Positions 23,226 through 34,375 of a stretch of DNA of 64,000 bases are shown piece after piece; the first letter of the stretch is position 1; each line of letters starts with the position of its first letter. The DNA lies in NCBI GenBank assembly GCA_023101885.1, contig JALPQD010000245.1:2632786-2696785 (forward strand), read 5' to 3'. Under the pieces are notes generated by a model. The model was not told the origin of the DNA and searched no databases. It saw nothing but the letters and a program-made list of their open reading frames with translations. The position numbers and the translations under genes were made by a program. Origin of the DNA: Typhlomys cinereus. Taxonomy: Eukaryota; Chordata; Mammalia; Rodentia; Platacanthomyidae.

Positions 23226-23525
23226 TACCTTCCTTTCTGCTGCTGTGAGATAAAGCTCAGATACAATACCATCCATTATGGTGGAAAAGGCCTGGCAGGA
23301 AGCAGAGGCTGGAAGTGCCTTGTTCAGGTCACTGCAGTCATTGTGGAGGCAGAGAGAACAACAAACTGCAGAAGCAAGGCTGACCCATGAGAAATTCAAG
23401 TCCTGACCCCTGTGACCTGCCTTCCTCCAGCAAGACTTCACCTCCATTAATCCTAACCTTAACCCTAGCGAAGGATGCAGACGCCTGAGCTTGTGGGGGA
23501 AGCTCACATTCACACAGTGAATCAG
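23226..23525 (+). repeat. Dispersed repeat, family not assigned (copy 2)
   Basis: Same order of motifs as 6228-6572 (TTTCTGCTGCTGTGAGA; TATGGTGGAAAAGGCC; CAAGACTTCACCTCC; GGATGCA). It contains TTAACCCTA once, which is not a telomeric array. Confidence 0.55.
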
Positions 23526-23642
23526 TACCAGGGTCACAGGCACGGGCACCATGCCCAGCCTCTCATACGGCTGCCGGGGATCTGAACGTGGGTCCTCATG
23601 CTTGTGGGGCAAGCACTTCACCAGCAGAGCCAGTCCATGTAT
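23526..23642 (-). mobile_element. B4/tRNA-type SINE fragment, antisense
   Basis: 'GGGGATCTGAACGTGGGTCC' and 'GGGGCAAGCACTTCACC' are the antisense tRNA-like head of B4. Confidence 0.5.
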
Positions 23643-23758
23643 TCTTAAAGAACATGTTATCAGTACAAAATATAAATACAACTTTCCCTAGAACCTGTGA
23701 AAGTCATGAGGAAATATTGTCCATCAAAGCCATGTATGACTTCATAAAATAACAGTTT

Positions 23759-24045
23759 AGGGGCCGACAAGATGGCTCAGCGGTTAAACCTTTGCCTCAC
23801 AAAGCAAGAGGACCTGAGTTCAGATCTCCAGAGCTCACATAAAAATATCAGGTAGAAATGGCAATGGTCTACACTTCTGGTCCTGAAAAGTGGAGTATGG
23901 GAAACCCTAGAACGAAACAATAGGAAGGTAGAGTAATCCAGGATAATTCCTGAAGTTCACCCTTGGGTCTTCACAGACACATATTCAAGTGCCCTCTGAC
24001 ACACACACACACACACATGTTCACACCAAAAAAACCCCTCACAAA
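23759..24045 (+). mobile_element. CA-tailed B2-like SINE, sense
   Basis: Head 'GATGGCTCAGCGGTTAAACC' (A box) and 'CCTGAGTTCAGATCTCC' (B box), body with 'AATCCAGGATAATTCC', and 'CCCTCTGAC' followed by a CA run at 23999-24017. Diverged. Confidence 0.8.
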
Positions 24046-25214
24046 ATAACAGCTGAAATTAGTCATAAGCTTAGTGAATTCTTAATAGCGAATATATAAC
24101 TCAAAAAGGACAAATCTCAGTGAAGGAGGGTAATAGAAATGTGTGAGCCATTCATGCCTCGGTATAATGCCTGTCTAGTAGCTGTTCTCCCTCTGAGGCA
24201 CGGGGTGTCTAAGGTTTCTGAGGCAGATGGGGGAGCATATTGATCCTGAGCTATCCTCAATCTTCAAGTCTTCTAGCCGAGCCCCCCACTTCTGCCTTTG
24301 CCCTAACCTAAGTCTAAACAGTTATGCCCAGGTGTGAATGGACCTCATATCCTGCTGTGGGGGACAGGGACCGAGCAGGAAGATGAGTTGAGTAATTGCT
24401 GCTCATTAGAGTTTGGGAGGGGGGATGTGCAGGGTGAGCCTGCAACTCCCTAGCTAAGGGAGCCATTCTGTCTGTCTGTCTTCCTGAGTTGCTACTAATT
24501 GTCCATCTCGTCTCCCTTTGTATCTTTCCTGCCTCTTCCCTCATGAAATAACCCCAGGCCATCTGTGCTGTGTTGATGCCTGGCTAGCTTGGTCTGGTTA
24601 ACCATTTCAAGAAATGTCCTCTTCTGTCTCTTCAGCAGGGAACAGTAAGCGCATCCCCCTTACATCTGAATTCAACGCCCCGGACGCAGACCAGCGCATC
24701 ACCCACAGGCACGATGGGATGTGTTACATCCAACGCATGAGCCGGGGGTAATTTGCAGACCTGTGTGTTTACATCTCACGTCTGGAGTCAAGCCGTTAGG
24801 ATCTTTATTATAGCTTGGAATGATCTGGCATAAAATCGATGGTCCCATATGTTTCTGGTAATAAAACTTTCTGGGAATCATAGAGTCATGGGCTGCCATC
24901 GGGCAGACTTCCCGCTGTGGCCTGCTGGGCACTGAGATAAAGATACGCTTCTCCTTTATCTCCGTGCGCTTTGCTCCACAAGCACAAAGCATCGCCTGAT
25001 AACTGCACACCCCACTGAGTATCCGGTTTTTGTGTTGAGGGCTAAATCGATACAGTAAGTGATTAAACACAGCCCGGAAGTGCCAGTCATGGGTCAATTC
25101 ATTGAGGAGGGAGCTTGGGGAAAACGGGATGCGTCTGAGCCCAAGGACACTAGGATTCTGATCCTGGCGCCACTGTGGAGGGTTCCTTTCCATCTTCTCA
25201 GGTGCATCATGGGA
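24046..25214. other. Non-repetitive interval
   Basis: About 1.2 kb without a recognised mobile element. The 182-codon minus frame at 24699-25247 has no domain I recognise, and its right end runs into the MaLR-like repeat. Confidence 0.4.
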
Positions 25215-25217
25215 GGC

Positions 25218-25640
25218 TGCCGTGGTTTGAATAAGGTGTACCCCCACAGGCTCATGTGTTTGATTCCTTAGCTGATGTCAATGTTTGGGAACCTTGGAGC
25301 ACTTTTGAGGTGGAGGCCTTGCTGGAGAAATGTGATCACATTTCTGTGAAATGCTGGCATATCACTGTAGAGGGTGGGAAAGTATGTGTGTGTGTGGGGG
25401 GGGGTTGAGGTTTAGTAACTAAGCCCAACTTCCTGTCCATTTGCTCTGGTTCTCTCTGCCTCCTGATGTCTGCTGAACCAGCCACTTCCTTCAGCCCCCA
25501 GCCATGCCCTGCTATGTGATTTCTTAATGGACTATATTCTCTCTGGGACCATAAGCCAAATAAATCTCCCTTTCTTTCTTGGGTTGTGCACAGGTGCTGT
25601 CTCATAGCAGCGAGAGAAGAGTAGCTACACAGAGATGAAT
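25218..25640 (+). mobile_element. MaLR-like LTR
   Basis: 'GTGGTTTGAATAAGGTGTAC', 'GGCTCATGTGTTTGATTCC', 'GAGGTGGAGGCCTTGCTGG' and 'CAAATAAATCTCCC' are the ordered motifs of rodent/mammalian MaLR LTRs. Family not resolved. Confidence 0.6.
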
Positions 25641-25784
25641 CTGGCAAGTCCTAAGGTCCCGCTCCACGCGGCAGCTCTGTTATACACTCTCTGTTATACA
25701 CTCTCTGTATTTAAAGCATGTTGAGAGATGAAGCTGCTCCCCCGAATGTACCCTAAGAGAAGCAGATGGGATTATTTTCCTCCC

Positions 25785-25908
25785 TTTTTTGAGACTGGAT
25801 TTCATGTGCCCCAGGCTACATGTCACTGACGATGACCTTGAACTCCTCTTCCTCCATCTCCATCTTTGAGTTGGGATCCCAGGGCTGTGCCCACCATTCC
25901 GGGTGGGA
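25785..25908 (-). mobile_element. B1-like SINE, antisense
   Basis: 'TTTTTTGAGACTGGATTTCA', 'CCCCAGGCTACATGTCACTG', 'CCTTGAACTCCTC' and 'GGGATCCCAGGGCTGTGCCC' follow B1 (7SL-derived) order in antisense. Confidence 0.6.
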
Positions 25909-26184
25909 ATTGCTTTGTATACAGTACAGTGCAGCCAATAAACCTATTGCCAGGGCAACAATGAATGTCACAGATCATCACGCCAGAAAGAGTTCCAAGT
26001 AGTATATCCTGAAATTGTTTTGCAAAGAAAAAAAGAAAACATATGCAGGTAGGAAATAAGTAAGAGTAATGAGTACTGCGTATTTCCAGTTAATTTACAG
26101 AAGACATTTACTTTATATGTAATATTTTTTTTCAGTGTTTTAAAAATTTTGTAGACTCTAGGTATTTTTAGAAATTCTTTCTCT
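25909..26184. other. Short non-repetitive spacer
   Basis: No recognised feature. Confidence 0.35.
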
Positions 26185-26187
26185 AGC

Positions 26188-26340
26188 TGGTGATGTGACT
26201 CTACGGGTAGAGTGCTTGTCTTGCATACATGAGGCTCTGGATTCAGTTCCCGGTACCATACAGAACCAGGCAGGGTGGCACATGCCAGTAATCCCACCAC
26301 ATGATGGGCAGAGGCTGGAGGCTGAGAGGTTCTAAGTCAT
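26188..26340 (+). mobile_element. ID/B1 composite SINE, sense
   Basis: An ID-type tRNA-Ala-like head ('AGAGTGCTTGTCTTGCATAC', 'GGATTCAGTTCCCGGTACC') is followed by a B1-like piece ('GGCACATGCCAGTAATCCCA', 'GGCAGAGGCTGGAGG'). This order matches rodent B4-type composites. Confidence 0.6.
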
Positions 26341-26723
26341 CCTCAGCAACATATTGACTCGTGACTGGATTTGTAAAACGTAACTTTCCAAAAGAGCAGG
26401 CTCTTAGCTAGTGACATGGGTTTTGACCCCAGGTTACCTGGGGCAGGGAACAGTGTAGGTGACAGACAGAGAGATCCAGAGCTCTGGGTCAGGCACCAGG
26501 TTCAGTTGGGGCTGTGGTGCTTTAAGTGGGTGGTGGTGGTCAGGGTTCCAGAAAACCAAACAAGATAGTTCAAGTGTCCGACTTAGGAGTCTTGGACTAC
26601 ATGCAGCCAGGGGTAGCAGTGGATGAAGCTTGCACAATATCATAAAATTATTCAAAACAGAGTAAGGTCATTTTGTAATTCCATCATGCCAGTCTGCAGC
26701 ATTGTGGATAACAATGTTGTGCT

Positions 26724-27006
26724 TGGGGCTGGAGAGGTGGCTCAGGGGTTAAGCCTCTGCCTTGCAGGTGGAAGGTCCTGAGTTTGGACCCCACGTATAG
26801 ATGCCAGGTGGAAGTGGGGACAGCCTGCATTTCTGATCCTGGTAGGGCGGAGCCTGTGAATCCTGGGGCAGAGTAAACAAGGAGGAGGTGGAAGTGGTCC
26901 ATGGTGGTTCCTAAATTTGCTCGTGGTTCTACACACACACACACACACACACACACAACACACACACACATACAACTGAATAAATAAAAACAAATTAAGA
27001 AAAACC
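26724..27006 (+). mobile_element. CA-tailed B2-like SINE, sense
   Basis: Begins GGGGCTGGAGAGGTGGCTCA, with B box 'CTGAGTTTGGACCCC', 'GGTAGGGCGGAGCCTGTGAA' in the body, a CA run at 26932-26968 and an AATAAA-rich end. Flanked by TGTTGTGCT at 26715-26723 and 27009-27017 as target-site duplication. Confidence 0.88.
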
Positions 27007-27121
27007 AGTGTTGTGCTGCTGTTTCCAAAGACTAAACACGTGTGATAGCACTGTATTCCACTGTAGCACAAGCATGTCCTTCAGGGCTATTGGTCTCTAT
27101 TCACTGTTCCTTATCAGGGGC

Positions 27122-27546
27122 TGTCATAGTTACGCACAGGTGTCAACTTGACAGTTGAGGGTTTGAGCTCTGGACACATTTGTAGAGAATTAGTGGTTGA
27201 GTTAAGCTCAGAGCAAACCTGTAAGGAGATTGTCTAGCTGATAGGGAAGGCCCAGCCCATGGTGGGTGGGACTAGGTCCTGAAATAAATCATGGAGAGCT
27301 GGTTGAGAGAGTCAGCATCCTTCTGTGCACTTGCCAGACATGCTGGTCTGGCAAGTAAGGATTATCCGTCTCTCAGCCATTACGTAGAGATGGTGTGGCC
27401 AATTCCCTTGGCCCTGGTGTTGATGTGTGCTCTCCCGTCAAGCTGGACTGAGAATTGTAAGCAGGAATCGTAAGAGAGAATAAATCCTTGTTCCCTTAAG
27501 CTATTTGAAGGTCATTTATCAGCAGCCATGCAGGCAAACTGCAACA
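27122..27546 (+). mobile_element. Solo LTR of the 7076-type MaLR-like family
   Basis: A 425-bp LTR with TGTCATAGTT start and GCAACA end, aligned along its length to 7076-7483. Flanked by GGGGC (27117-27121) and GGTGC (27547-27551), a 5-bp duplication with one change. A solo LTR forms by recombination between the two LTRs of an inserted element. Confidence 0.85.
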
Positions 27547-27551
27547 GGTGC

Positions 27552-28400
27552 ACATTCGCCTCTACTGTGATTCTGTCTTGGGCCCCCCCATCAGAGGCAC
27601 CCCATCTTTCGTTCCAATAGTCACGTTCAAAGGATGGTTCTGTCTCCGTTGCCCTACGTTGTTGACTGGTCTTTGGGGACAAGGCCGGTCCTGCCACTTC
27701 TGGAACATGAGCACGTGCTGGACAGAAATGCAGTGGGTCTTCAAGTCGGCGTTCAAAGCTCAAAGAAGATCTGGGGCATTGATTTCCAAACTCTTCTTAT
27801 GCATTTAAAAAATGTCTCTGTCCCCATCCCTCTCTATTTTGATAGCATCTGGCTTTGCTAAGACTAGCTGTAACTCCCAGGTTCAAATGATCCCCCTGCC
27901 TCAGCCTCCCAAGTAGTTGGGACAACATGCCTCCAAGGTCTGTCACTCAAGAGCCCTATGCCTGAGCTAATGATACACGGGTGACTCATGAAGTCAGTAT
28001 CAAGATAAAGTCTATCACCATCTGCTTGTCTCTCAAACTAGTCTTCTCCAGCACGGCTCTTCTATGAAGCAGGTTCTTTAAATGGTCTTTCCCACTCTGG
28101 GATTAGATCCAGCTGCGTGTGTTCATGTTTTAGGAGCTTCCTAGTCCTCTGCAAAGCTGTGTGTGAAAGAAAGAAGATTGGCTGCCTGTCACTTTAACTC
28201 CAAAGAGCAAACCAGGGTAAGAAAGAGTGAAAAGAAACCAGCTTTGATTAATACTTCCAGCTTAGCCTTGTGCTCGGATAGATTTCTAAAAAGAAAAGCA
28301 CAACGGTACTCTGATAAACCCAGCATTCTTACGGTAGGCCTACGCCCCCAACAGTCCAGCTCTGCTGTCTCTTGGGAACAACACAATAGTGTCGTTTTAC
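27552..28400. other. Mostly non-repetitive interval
   Basis: Includes a diverged antisense B1-like piece at 27868-27945 ('TGACTCCC'-like 'CTGTAACTCCCAGG', 'CCTGCCTCAGCCTCCCAAG'). No gene recognised in the rest. Confidence 0.4.
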
Positions 28401-28477
28401 CTGATGCAAGACTTTCTTGGGCTTTGTGGATTTCAAGTGCCTGTTTATTCTCTTCACTCTCTCCAGTGAGGCTCGCT
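28401..28477 (-). other. Candidate internal exon of an unidentified transcript
   Basis: On the minus strand a pyrimidine-rich stretch ending TGCTGTTTTTAAG is followed by a 77-base open segment and then CAG|GTAAAA. The open segment encodes ASLTGESEENKQALEIHKAQ and continues SLAS, a charged, helix-prone peptide without hydrophobic core. It lies in an interval free of recognisable repeats. Both splice sites are close to consensus, but chance pairs are common. I cannot name the gene. Confidence 0.25.
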
Positions 28478-29170
28478 CTTAAAAACAGCAAAAAAGAAAT
28501 TGTAACCAACGGCTTAGTAAATATGCAGGTCATTTCTCCCTTCTCATCTTTGAGAAGATCCTGTAGCAAATTAGCCAATCCCTCCCCCTACTCCCCCACC
28601 AAGGCACTGAAAGCAGAATTATCTGCTCAGGTAGGTGTGGAGCTGCCGAGGCCCCTCTGAGCAGTACCTAACATCTGGAATCCAGACCGTTGCCCGAGTG
28701 CGGAGGGAGCAAGCTATGTTACTGACGAAGCTGTGCTCATGAAAGTTTCCAGGATAGCCAGTGAGTCTATTTGACTGCTCAGATTCCTACCATCTTGTAG
28801 GACTCCCGCTTCCTGCTCCCGCAATCTTGAAAAGGAACAACAGGTGTGGTGAAGCAATCGGGGACATTATCCTCTGCATAGATTTCGTCGGCTAAAGGCA
28901 CTTGGTTTGACCACAGAGCCCTTTGATAGGCAGCAAATGTTTGCCTGCCTAAAATTCCACCCAAACAGAAATTTCAGGGTGAATCCTGACCTTGACGTTT
29001 GTAAGGACGAGATTGTTTTCCAGTGCTTTCTATGTTTCCTCTGACTCACCAAAGCCTGGGTTACATGCGGTTCGTACAGCTTTAGGATTTTGCACTTGTA
29101 CCTAAATCACAAGGTTTAGTGTCTCCTCAGCCTCTGCACAGATGCGCGCTGCAGTAATTGCGAGCTGACC
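28478..29170. other. Non-repetitive interval
   Basis: About 700 bases without recognised repeat; mixed base composition. It could be conserved intronic or intergenic sequence, but the sequence alone does not show this. Confidence 0.4.
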
Positions 29171-29174
29171 AGGA

Positions 29175-29372
29175 GGGGCTGAGTGTGGCGACACCAGCCT
29201 GTAATCCCGGTACTCTGGGGGTTGAGGCCGGAGGATTGTGAGTTTAAGGTGGGCTTGGGTTATAGAGCCAGACCCAGTCTCAAAGCATTGAGGGCTGAGA
29301 TGTAGCCCAGGGGCGGAGTGCTGGCCCTCTGTGTGTCTTCAACCCAGTCACAGTATGGGGGGGGAGGGAAGT
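29175..29372 (+). mobile_element. B1 plus ID composite SINE, sense
   Basis: 'CCAGCCTGTAATCCCGGTAC' and 'GTTGAGGCCGGAGGATTG' are B1; 'GGGCTGAGATGTAGCCCAGG' and 'GCGGAGTGCTGGCC' are ID-like. A G-rich stretch follows. Confidence 0.65.
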
Positions 29373-29869
29373 AATTTAATACCAGAATAAAGCAGCTCTT
29401 CCCGAAGATCTCAGTTGTTGCCTGATGTCCAGCAGCAGCTACGAAAAGCTAGTAAGCTCTGATTTTAAATCCTGGAGGAACTCTTCTTGTTATTAAGTTA
29501 AGTGCTGACTTTAGAATAAAGAACATTCAGATGATATCTGCGTACCGTAGAGTTCTGCTGATCTTAAGGGGAACTGCGTGGAATAGAGCGTATCTTCCTT
29601 TGCTGCTGATAACGTCAATTTGTTACTTGCTGTCTGCTTCACTGTGTACAAAGTCGATGAGCAGCTAAGCTGGCTGCTGGGAAGCTTAGAGCTGTATGTG
29701 GAATACATTGACGGTCCATATATTTAAAGGATTAGAATGTGACTAATTGCAGTCATGTATAATTATGTCTACATTACCATATGTGATTATAGAACTAATA
29801 AATAATTCATAGTCAACATTCAATGAACTAGTGAGAGATCACGCAATTAGCAGCAACAGTCAACACATG
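29373..29869. other. Non-repetitive interval
   Basis: About 500 bases, AT-rich to the right, no recognised feature. Confidence 0.35.
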
Positions 29870-30735
29870 AGAAGTGCAGGTTTTATTTATGCCACATCAC
29901 GTGCTAATTTTTGATGGACTACCCACAAAATGCCTACACATTAAGTGTAGCGGTCAAGGTACACATGTCTGTCACTCACAAATTCTCAGCTTATCAAGAT
30001 GTAGATTGCATCCATCACCATCCCAAGCTGTGCCCTCCCCCAGTCAGACTCTGCCCTCCATGCTTGTAAGACAAGAACAAACACTTTCTGACCTTTCCAG
30101 CAGACATGAGTCCTGCTTTGTTCAAGAACTTTCTATCAGCACACTCATGCCCCCCACTCATTTGCCTGCAATATCTTTCACTTGGCAAACATGTCTTGTT
30201 TCAAGATGAAAGTGGAATGACATGAAATGATCGATTGTTCTTTTTTCCTTGTTGGAGAGTAATGTATTACACGAACTGGTTTATCCTCTGTCCTATCAAG
30301 GGACATTCATGTAGTTTCCTGGTTTGGGATTTATTACAAAATAAAAATCTATCATGTGATCGTTGCTAGACAGTGTTCATTTGTAAATATGCATTTTTCA
30401 TTTCCATTGAGTAAATGCCTAGGAGTAGAGTTATTGGGCGATATGGCAGGCATTATATATATTTTTATAGGAAATATGCAGAATATGCAGGAGGTTTTCT
30501 AAAATGGCCAAACTGCTTTCTATCTCTGACATCAGCATGAAATCATTGTATGCGCTTCATGGCCTTGGTCACATGTTTGATGGTGTGAGTCGCCCTAGTG
30601 CTCTACACTGTGGTGTGCATATGTTAGCATCTCCTTGCACTTCTAATGCATGTTTCCTGATGGCTGCAGACAAGAAGCCTGTTTTTCCGTGGTGAATGGA
30701 TCTTTGTGATGTTTGATGTTTAATGTTTAGGCCTG
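29870..30735 (-). mobile_element. Ancient L1 fragment, antisense
   Basis: Plus strand includes 'GTAAATGCCTAGGAGTAGAG' followed by 'TTATTGGGCGATATGGCAGG' and 'CCAAACTGCTTTCTA'. These correspond to the antisense of the 3' part of old mammalian L1 elements ('taaatacctaggagtggaattgctgg'-type). No frame remains. The left part is less certain. Confidence 0.55.
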
Positions 30736-30736
30736 G

Positions 30737-31735
30737 TTCAGTCTTTCGTTACTATTTATTTATTTCCCAATCATACAAACTTAATAGGTACCCAGGTGCC
30801 TTCCTTCCCTCCACCCCTCTCAGTCCCCTTTCTTCCTCCCCCCGCTTTCCCCCTCTCATTCCCTGGAGCATCCTTTAGTGTGACTGTCAAACTTCCCTCT
30901 GGGCCCTCCTCTCTGATAAGGTGTAAGGACTCAGTAGCATTGCCTAGAGCCCTTTCTTGGGTTCCCCTATGGTATGGGAACTCTATTGTGACTGTTAATC
31001 CCTTGCCTCTAAGGATCCTAGTGCCTGTGATCCATGCTAGACTTTGGGGGGTCATTGATATGTCAGTCATTGCGCAGGTCAAGTCCTATTATGGTTACTT
31101 TGGCCCTAACTTGTATGGGGTATCTTGCGTATTGTTGCTCCTCCCCATCTTTAGGCTCTTACAATCTTACCGCCCCTTTTCTGCAAATTTCCCTGAGCTT
31201 TAGGATGGGGAGAGATTTGGCTGGTCTGGTTCCAGCCTGCAGGAGATGTAAGGAAGGGCCCTGACATTCTGAATTATGGTTTGTTGTTGTTTTCGGTTTT
31301 GCTATTCCTGCACTACCCTTGGCTCCATCCTGATTGGTATTGGATGTCACTCCTAACTAGAGATAAAAGGCTGTTAAGATGGAGTCTTACTATAAGAGTA
31401 GATTCAAAGGTAGGTGGAATAAGAGTAGGAGATTGCAAGTGAGGGGGGTCAGTCTCCCATCTGCAGGATGGTTACCTTCTATCTGCCAGACTCTATGCCC
31501 TCTCTGACTGGTGAGATTGAACCCCCTCGGTTGCAAGTGACCAGGCAGGAAAGTGAGTGAGCTTAACCAGATGCCTCACTACTTACTTGCGGTACTTGAT
31601 GGTGACCTATTTTCTCTGCTGTAACATGACCCCCTCTTTCCTTATTTCTGGGGGGGCCCTCCTTCCCCTTCCCTCCTGTTTATAATCTTTGCTATCACTG
31701 TAGGTATTACAGAGATTTATCTTTGCAGGCTTTCA
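30737..31735 (-). mobile_element. 5'-truncated L1, 3' region only, antisense
   Basis: Aligns base by base with the 3' region of the full-length L1 (about 8400-9345): shared 'GGGCCCTCCTCTCTGAT', 'TGTGACTGTTAATCCCTTGC' and 'GCTCTTACAATCTTACCGCC'. It is clearly more diverged, so it represents an older related subfamily. The ORF2 coding part is absent. Confidence 0.8.
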
Positions 31736-32404
31736 TTACTTTTTAAAATTCACTGACTTTCAAGAGTAGATACAAGTGTGTTGCTTTATAGAAGTTTTAG
31801 GGTTCATACCTGCCTTAATTCTATTCTTTATGATGTCTTTTCATTAATAGAAAAGTTACATTTTGGTGAAGTCTTGGGGTACTGAAAAGGTCAAAAAGGA
31901 GGGCGAGGGTCACACTTGCTGACTGTAGGATAGTGTGATTTTTTTACTTATTATTGTTATTGATAACTGGTATGTATGTGTCATGTATACATTGAGTGAA
32001 GGTGTGTATCTTGAAACTTTTTCCTACTCTGGGCTGTTTCCTTATGTCCTAGGAATCTTTCACATCTACCCAGGAGCCAAAGCTATCAAGCAATGTTTGT
32101 GTCTAGAAGATTCATAGCTTAAGTTTTCACATTTAAGTCTCACACCTTTCAAGACTGGCTTCACTTTGCATTTCTGTTTATAGTGCAGGTAGTCTGGCTA
32201 ATCCAGTCACTGCGATGGGAATTGCTTTCTGAGCTGTGAAATTCAGCTGACTCTAAATATATTAATCTATTTCTGAAACTTCTACTTTATCCCAACAATC
32301 TACCCATCTAAATTTTTGTAAACACCCTGCTTAATGACATTGCCTAATTATGAAAGTGTCTATCTCCCAGCTCAATAGAAGCAGAGTCTTTAATCAAATC
32401 TAGG
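31736..32404. other. Non-repetitive interval
   Basis: About 670 bases, AT-rich, nothing recognised. Confidence 0.4.
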
Positions 32405-32570
32405 GCTGGCCGATCGGGCTGTTTTGGCTAGCCAGCTTGCTCTGGGGGTTCCCAGGTTCTGCCTTCCGGGCTAGAATGACAGGTAGGAGATGGAGATTCA
32501 TACTGCACTCTTTTTGCTTGTGTGACACGCCAAGCGGCTGAACTGTGGAGCCATGTCTCCAAGGTCTGCC
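32405..32570 (-). mobile_element. Old tRNA-derived SINE, antisense
   Basis: 'GGTTCCCAGGTTCTGCCTTC' and 'CTTTTTGCTTGTGTGACACG' match the antisense CA-tailed SINE body and head with heavy divergence. The CA end is lost. Confidence 0.5.
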
Positions 32571-33326
32571 TCTAACAACTTTGAAGATACATTTTCATGT
32601 CCACAAATATCTCTATGGTCACTCCAATCTCACTGCTGTCTCAGTGTGTTGCAGGTTCCTCCTAATTGTGCCTCTGGTCTGAGCTCCAAGTAAACAAGAC
32701 TAACTGTGACTGTTCTCGGTGGCAGTCCTGGGTCGGACGGGGCCCCAGCCTTGCCCTCTGTCTTGCTTTAACAGCGGCAGGTGAGAGAATGGCAAAGCTG
32801 GTGGTGGCTGACTCCAGCCACAGGCAGCCACAGCCCTTTTGGGCCGGTTGGTCTGAGAAAGACAAGAGACGTTTGCTTTGCTCGTGGTCTTTCTTGATGC
32901 TTCATTTCATGAAATCTCGACCATTCTGAACAGTCCACTGAAGCTTTGCTCTCCAGCCATTCTGAACAGCCAAGCCGGGAGACTTTGCCATCCACACGCC
33001 CACGCGTACACGGGTACTGGATTGAAAAGCGACGCTGTTGCCGTTACCCAAGGTGGGACAGAGGGAGGTTTCACGACCATCCTCCATGCCCCGAGATTAA
33101 CTAAGAAGGTGCACAAAGGTGGAACCATGGCTATGAGCTTCAGGAATTCAAGTTCATGAGGTCACTGCACAGGGCCGAACTTTGGCCCCAAGCTTCCCTG
33201 GGTCCCAGAGGCTCGCTGGACTACACTGCCTGGCTCAGGCTGTGCGTCCGTGGAAGCAGGTCTCAGATGCCAAGTCTGGTGTCTATTAGCAAGTCAGAGC
33301 AAATCGTGCCATACCAAATGGCTCAA
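32571..33326. other. Non-repetitive interval, relatively GC-rich
   Basis: About 750 bases with no recognised repeat. Open frames in several phases (to 93 codons) lack known motifs. Confidence 0.4.
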
Positions 33327-33331
33327 ATGGC

Positions 33332-34158
33332 TGTTGCAGCTTGTCTACACCTTGCCAATCAACTCATGACCAAAGGACTTAGAGAACAAGGGACTTTATT
33401 CTCTCTTCATTACAGTTCTTAATCCAGGTTAGCAGGAGAGTCCACACCAACGCCTGGGGCCAAGGGAAGCGTGTCCATATATCCACAGGACTGTTGGGAG
33501 AGGGACAGTCCTTACTTTCCAGACCTGGCCGAGTGTTGCAGTCCGCCTGCATAGTTGCTGATAAATGACATCACACAGCTTAAGGGAACAAGGAGTTTAC
33601 TTTCTTACAACAGTCCGGTTACAGTTCTTAGTCCAGCTTGACGGGAGAGCACGCACTAACACCAGGGCTGAGGGAACTGGCCACCATAACGGCTGAGAGA
33701 TGGACAATTCTTACTTGCCAGACCAGCATGTCTGGCCAAGTATACAGAAGGATGCCAACTCTCTCAACCAGCTCTCTCTGATTTATCCAGGGCCTAATCC
33801 CACCCACCATGGGCTGGGTCTTCCCCAGCAGCTAGACAATCTCCTTCAGGTTTGCTCTGGGGTTAACTCAACCATCAACTCTCCACAACTGTGCCCAGAG
33901 CTCAAACCCTCAAGAGTCAAGTTGACACCTGTGCTTAACTATGACACCGAGTCTACAGAAGGATGTCAACTTCTTTAACCAGCTGCTTCCGTTTTATCCA
34001 CCTGCCCAGGAACTAGCCCGCCTATTATGGGCTGGGTGTCTCCACCAATCAGACAATCTCCTGCAGGCTTGCTCAGGGCTTCACTCAACTATTAATTCTT
34101 CTGGGCCTAGACCTCAAGCCTTCAACTGCCCAGTTGGCCACTGTACCTAACTATGATG
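33332..34158 (-). mobile_element. Older LTR of the 7076-type family, split by a younger LTR
   Basis: The two halves (33332-33533 and 33947-34158) together make one LTR in reverse orientation. They are flanked by a perfect 5-bp duplication ATGGC (33327-33331 and 34159-34163). Between them sits the solo LTR 33534-33946. It is more diverged than the inner copy, as expected for the older insertion. Confidence 0.85.
33534..33946 (-). mobile_element. Solo LTR nested in a sibling LTR
   Basis: A 413-bp reverse-oriented LTR: starts TGTTGCAGTC, ends TATGACA (the reverse complements of the GCAACA end and TGTCATAG start). Perfect 5-bp duplication CCGAG at 33529-33533 and 33947-33951. Aligns with 7076-7483 and 27122-27546. 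Confidence 0.9.
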
Positions 34159-34192
34159 ATGGCTTTAGTGTTGTTCTCCCTAAAGTCTAGTA

Positions 34193-34375
34193 TTTCATCA
34201 TGGTGGGGGTGCCATGTTGTCATTCAGTTTGCATATGGGGGGTGCTGTTATTCAATGGGGGTACTGTCATTCAGGGGTGCTGTCATTAAGTGTGCATATG
34301 AGAGTATGCTGCTATTTAGTGGGGGGTACTGTCATTCCTGGGGTGCTGCTGTTCATAGGGATTGGGGAGCATCTG
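34193..34375. repeat. Imperfect minisatellite-like array
   Basis: Repeating phrases of the type GGGGGTGCTGTCATTCAG (34210-34360), with two longer units sharing GTGCATATG or TTTGCATATG. Unit length is about 18-40 bases and irregular. Confidence 0.6.

Noticed and set aside
23455..23475. TTAACCCTA, possible interstitial telomere repeat
   Set aside because: Only one to two units, within a dispersed repeat that has a second copy at 6228.
24699..25247. 182-codon minus frame as a gene
   Set aside because: No recognisable domain, no splice or promoter support, and its N-terminal part overlaps the MaLR-like LTR. Kept only as a possible target for conservation analysis.
34200..34375. CRISPR-like spaced repeats
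   Set aside because: Units are irregular in length and sequence, there are no cas genes, and the DNA is mammalian. It is a minisatellite.
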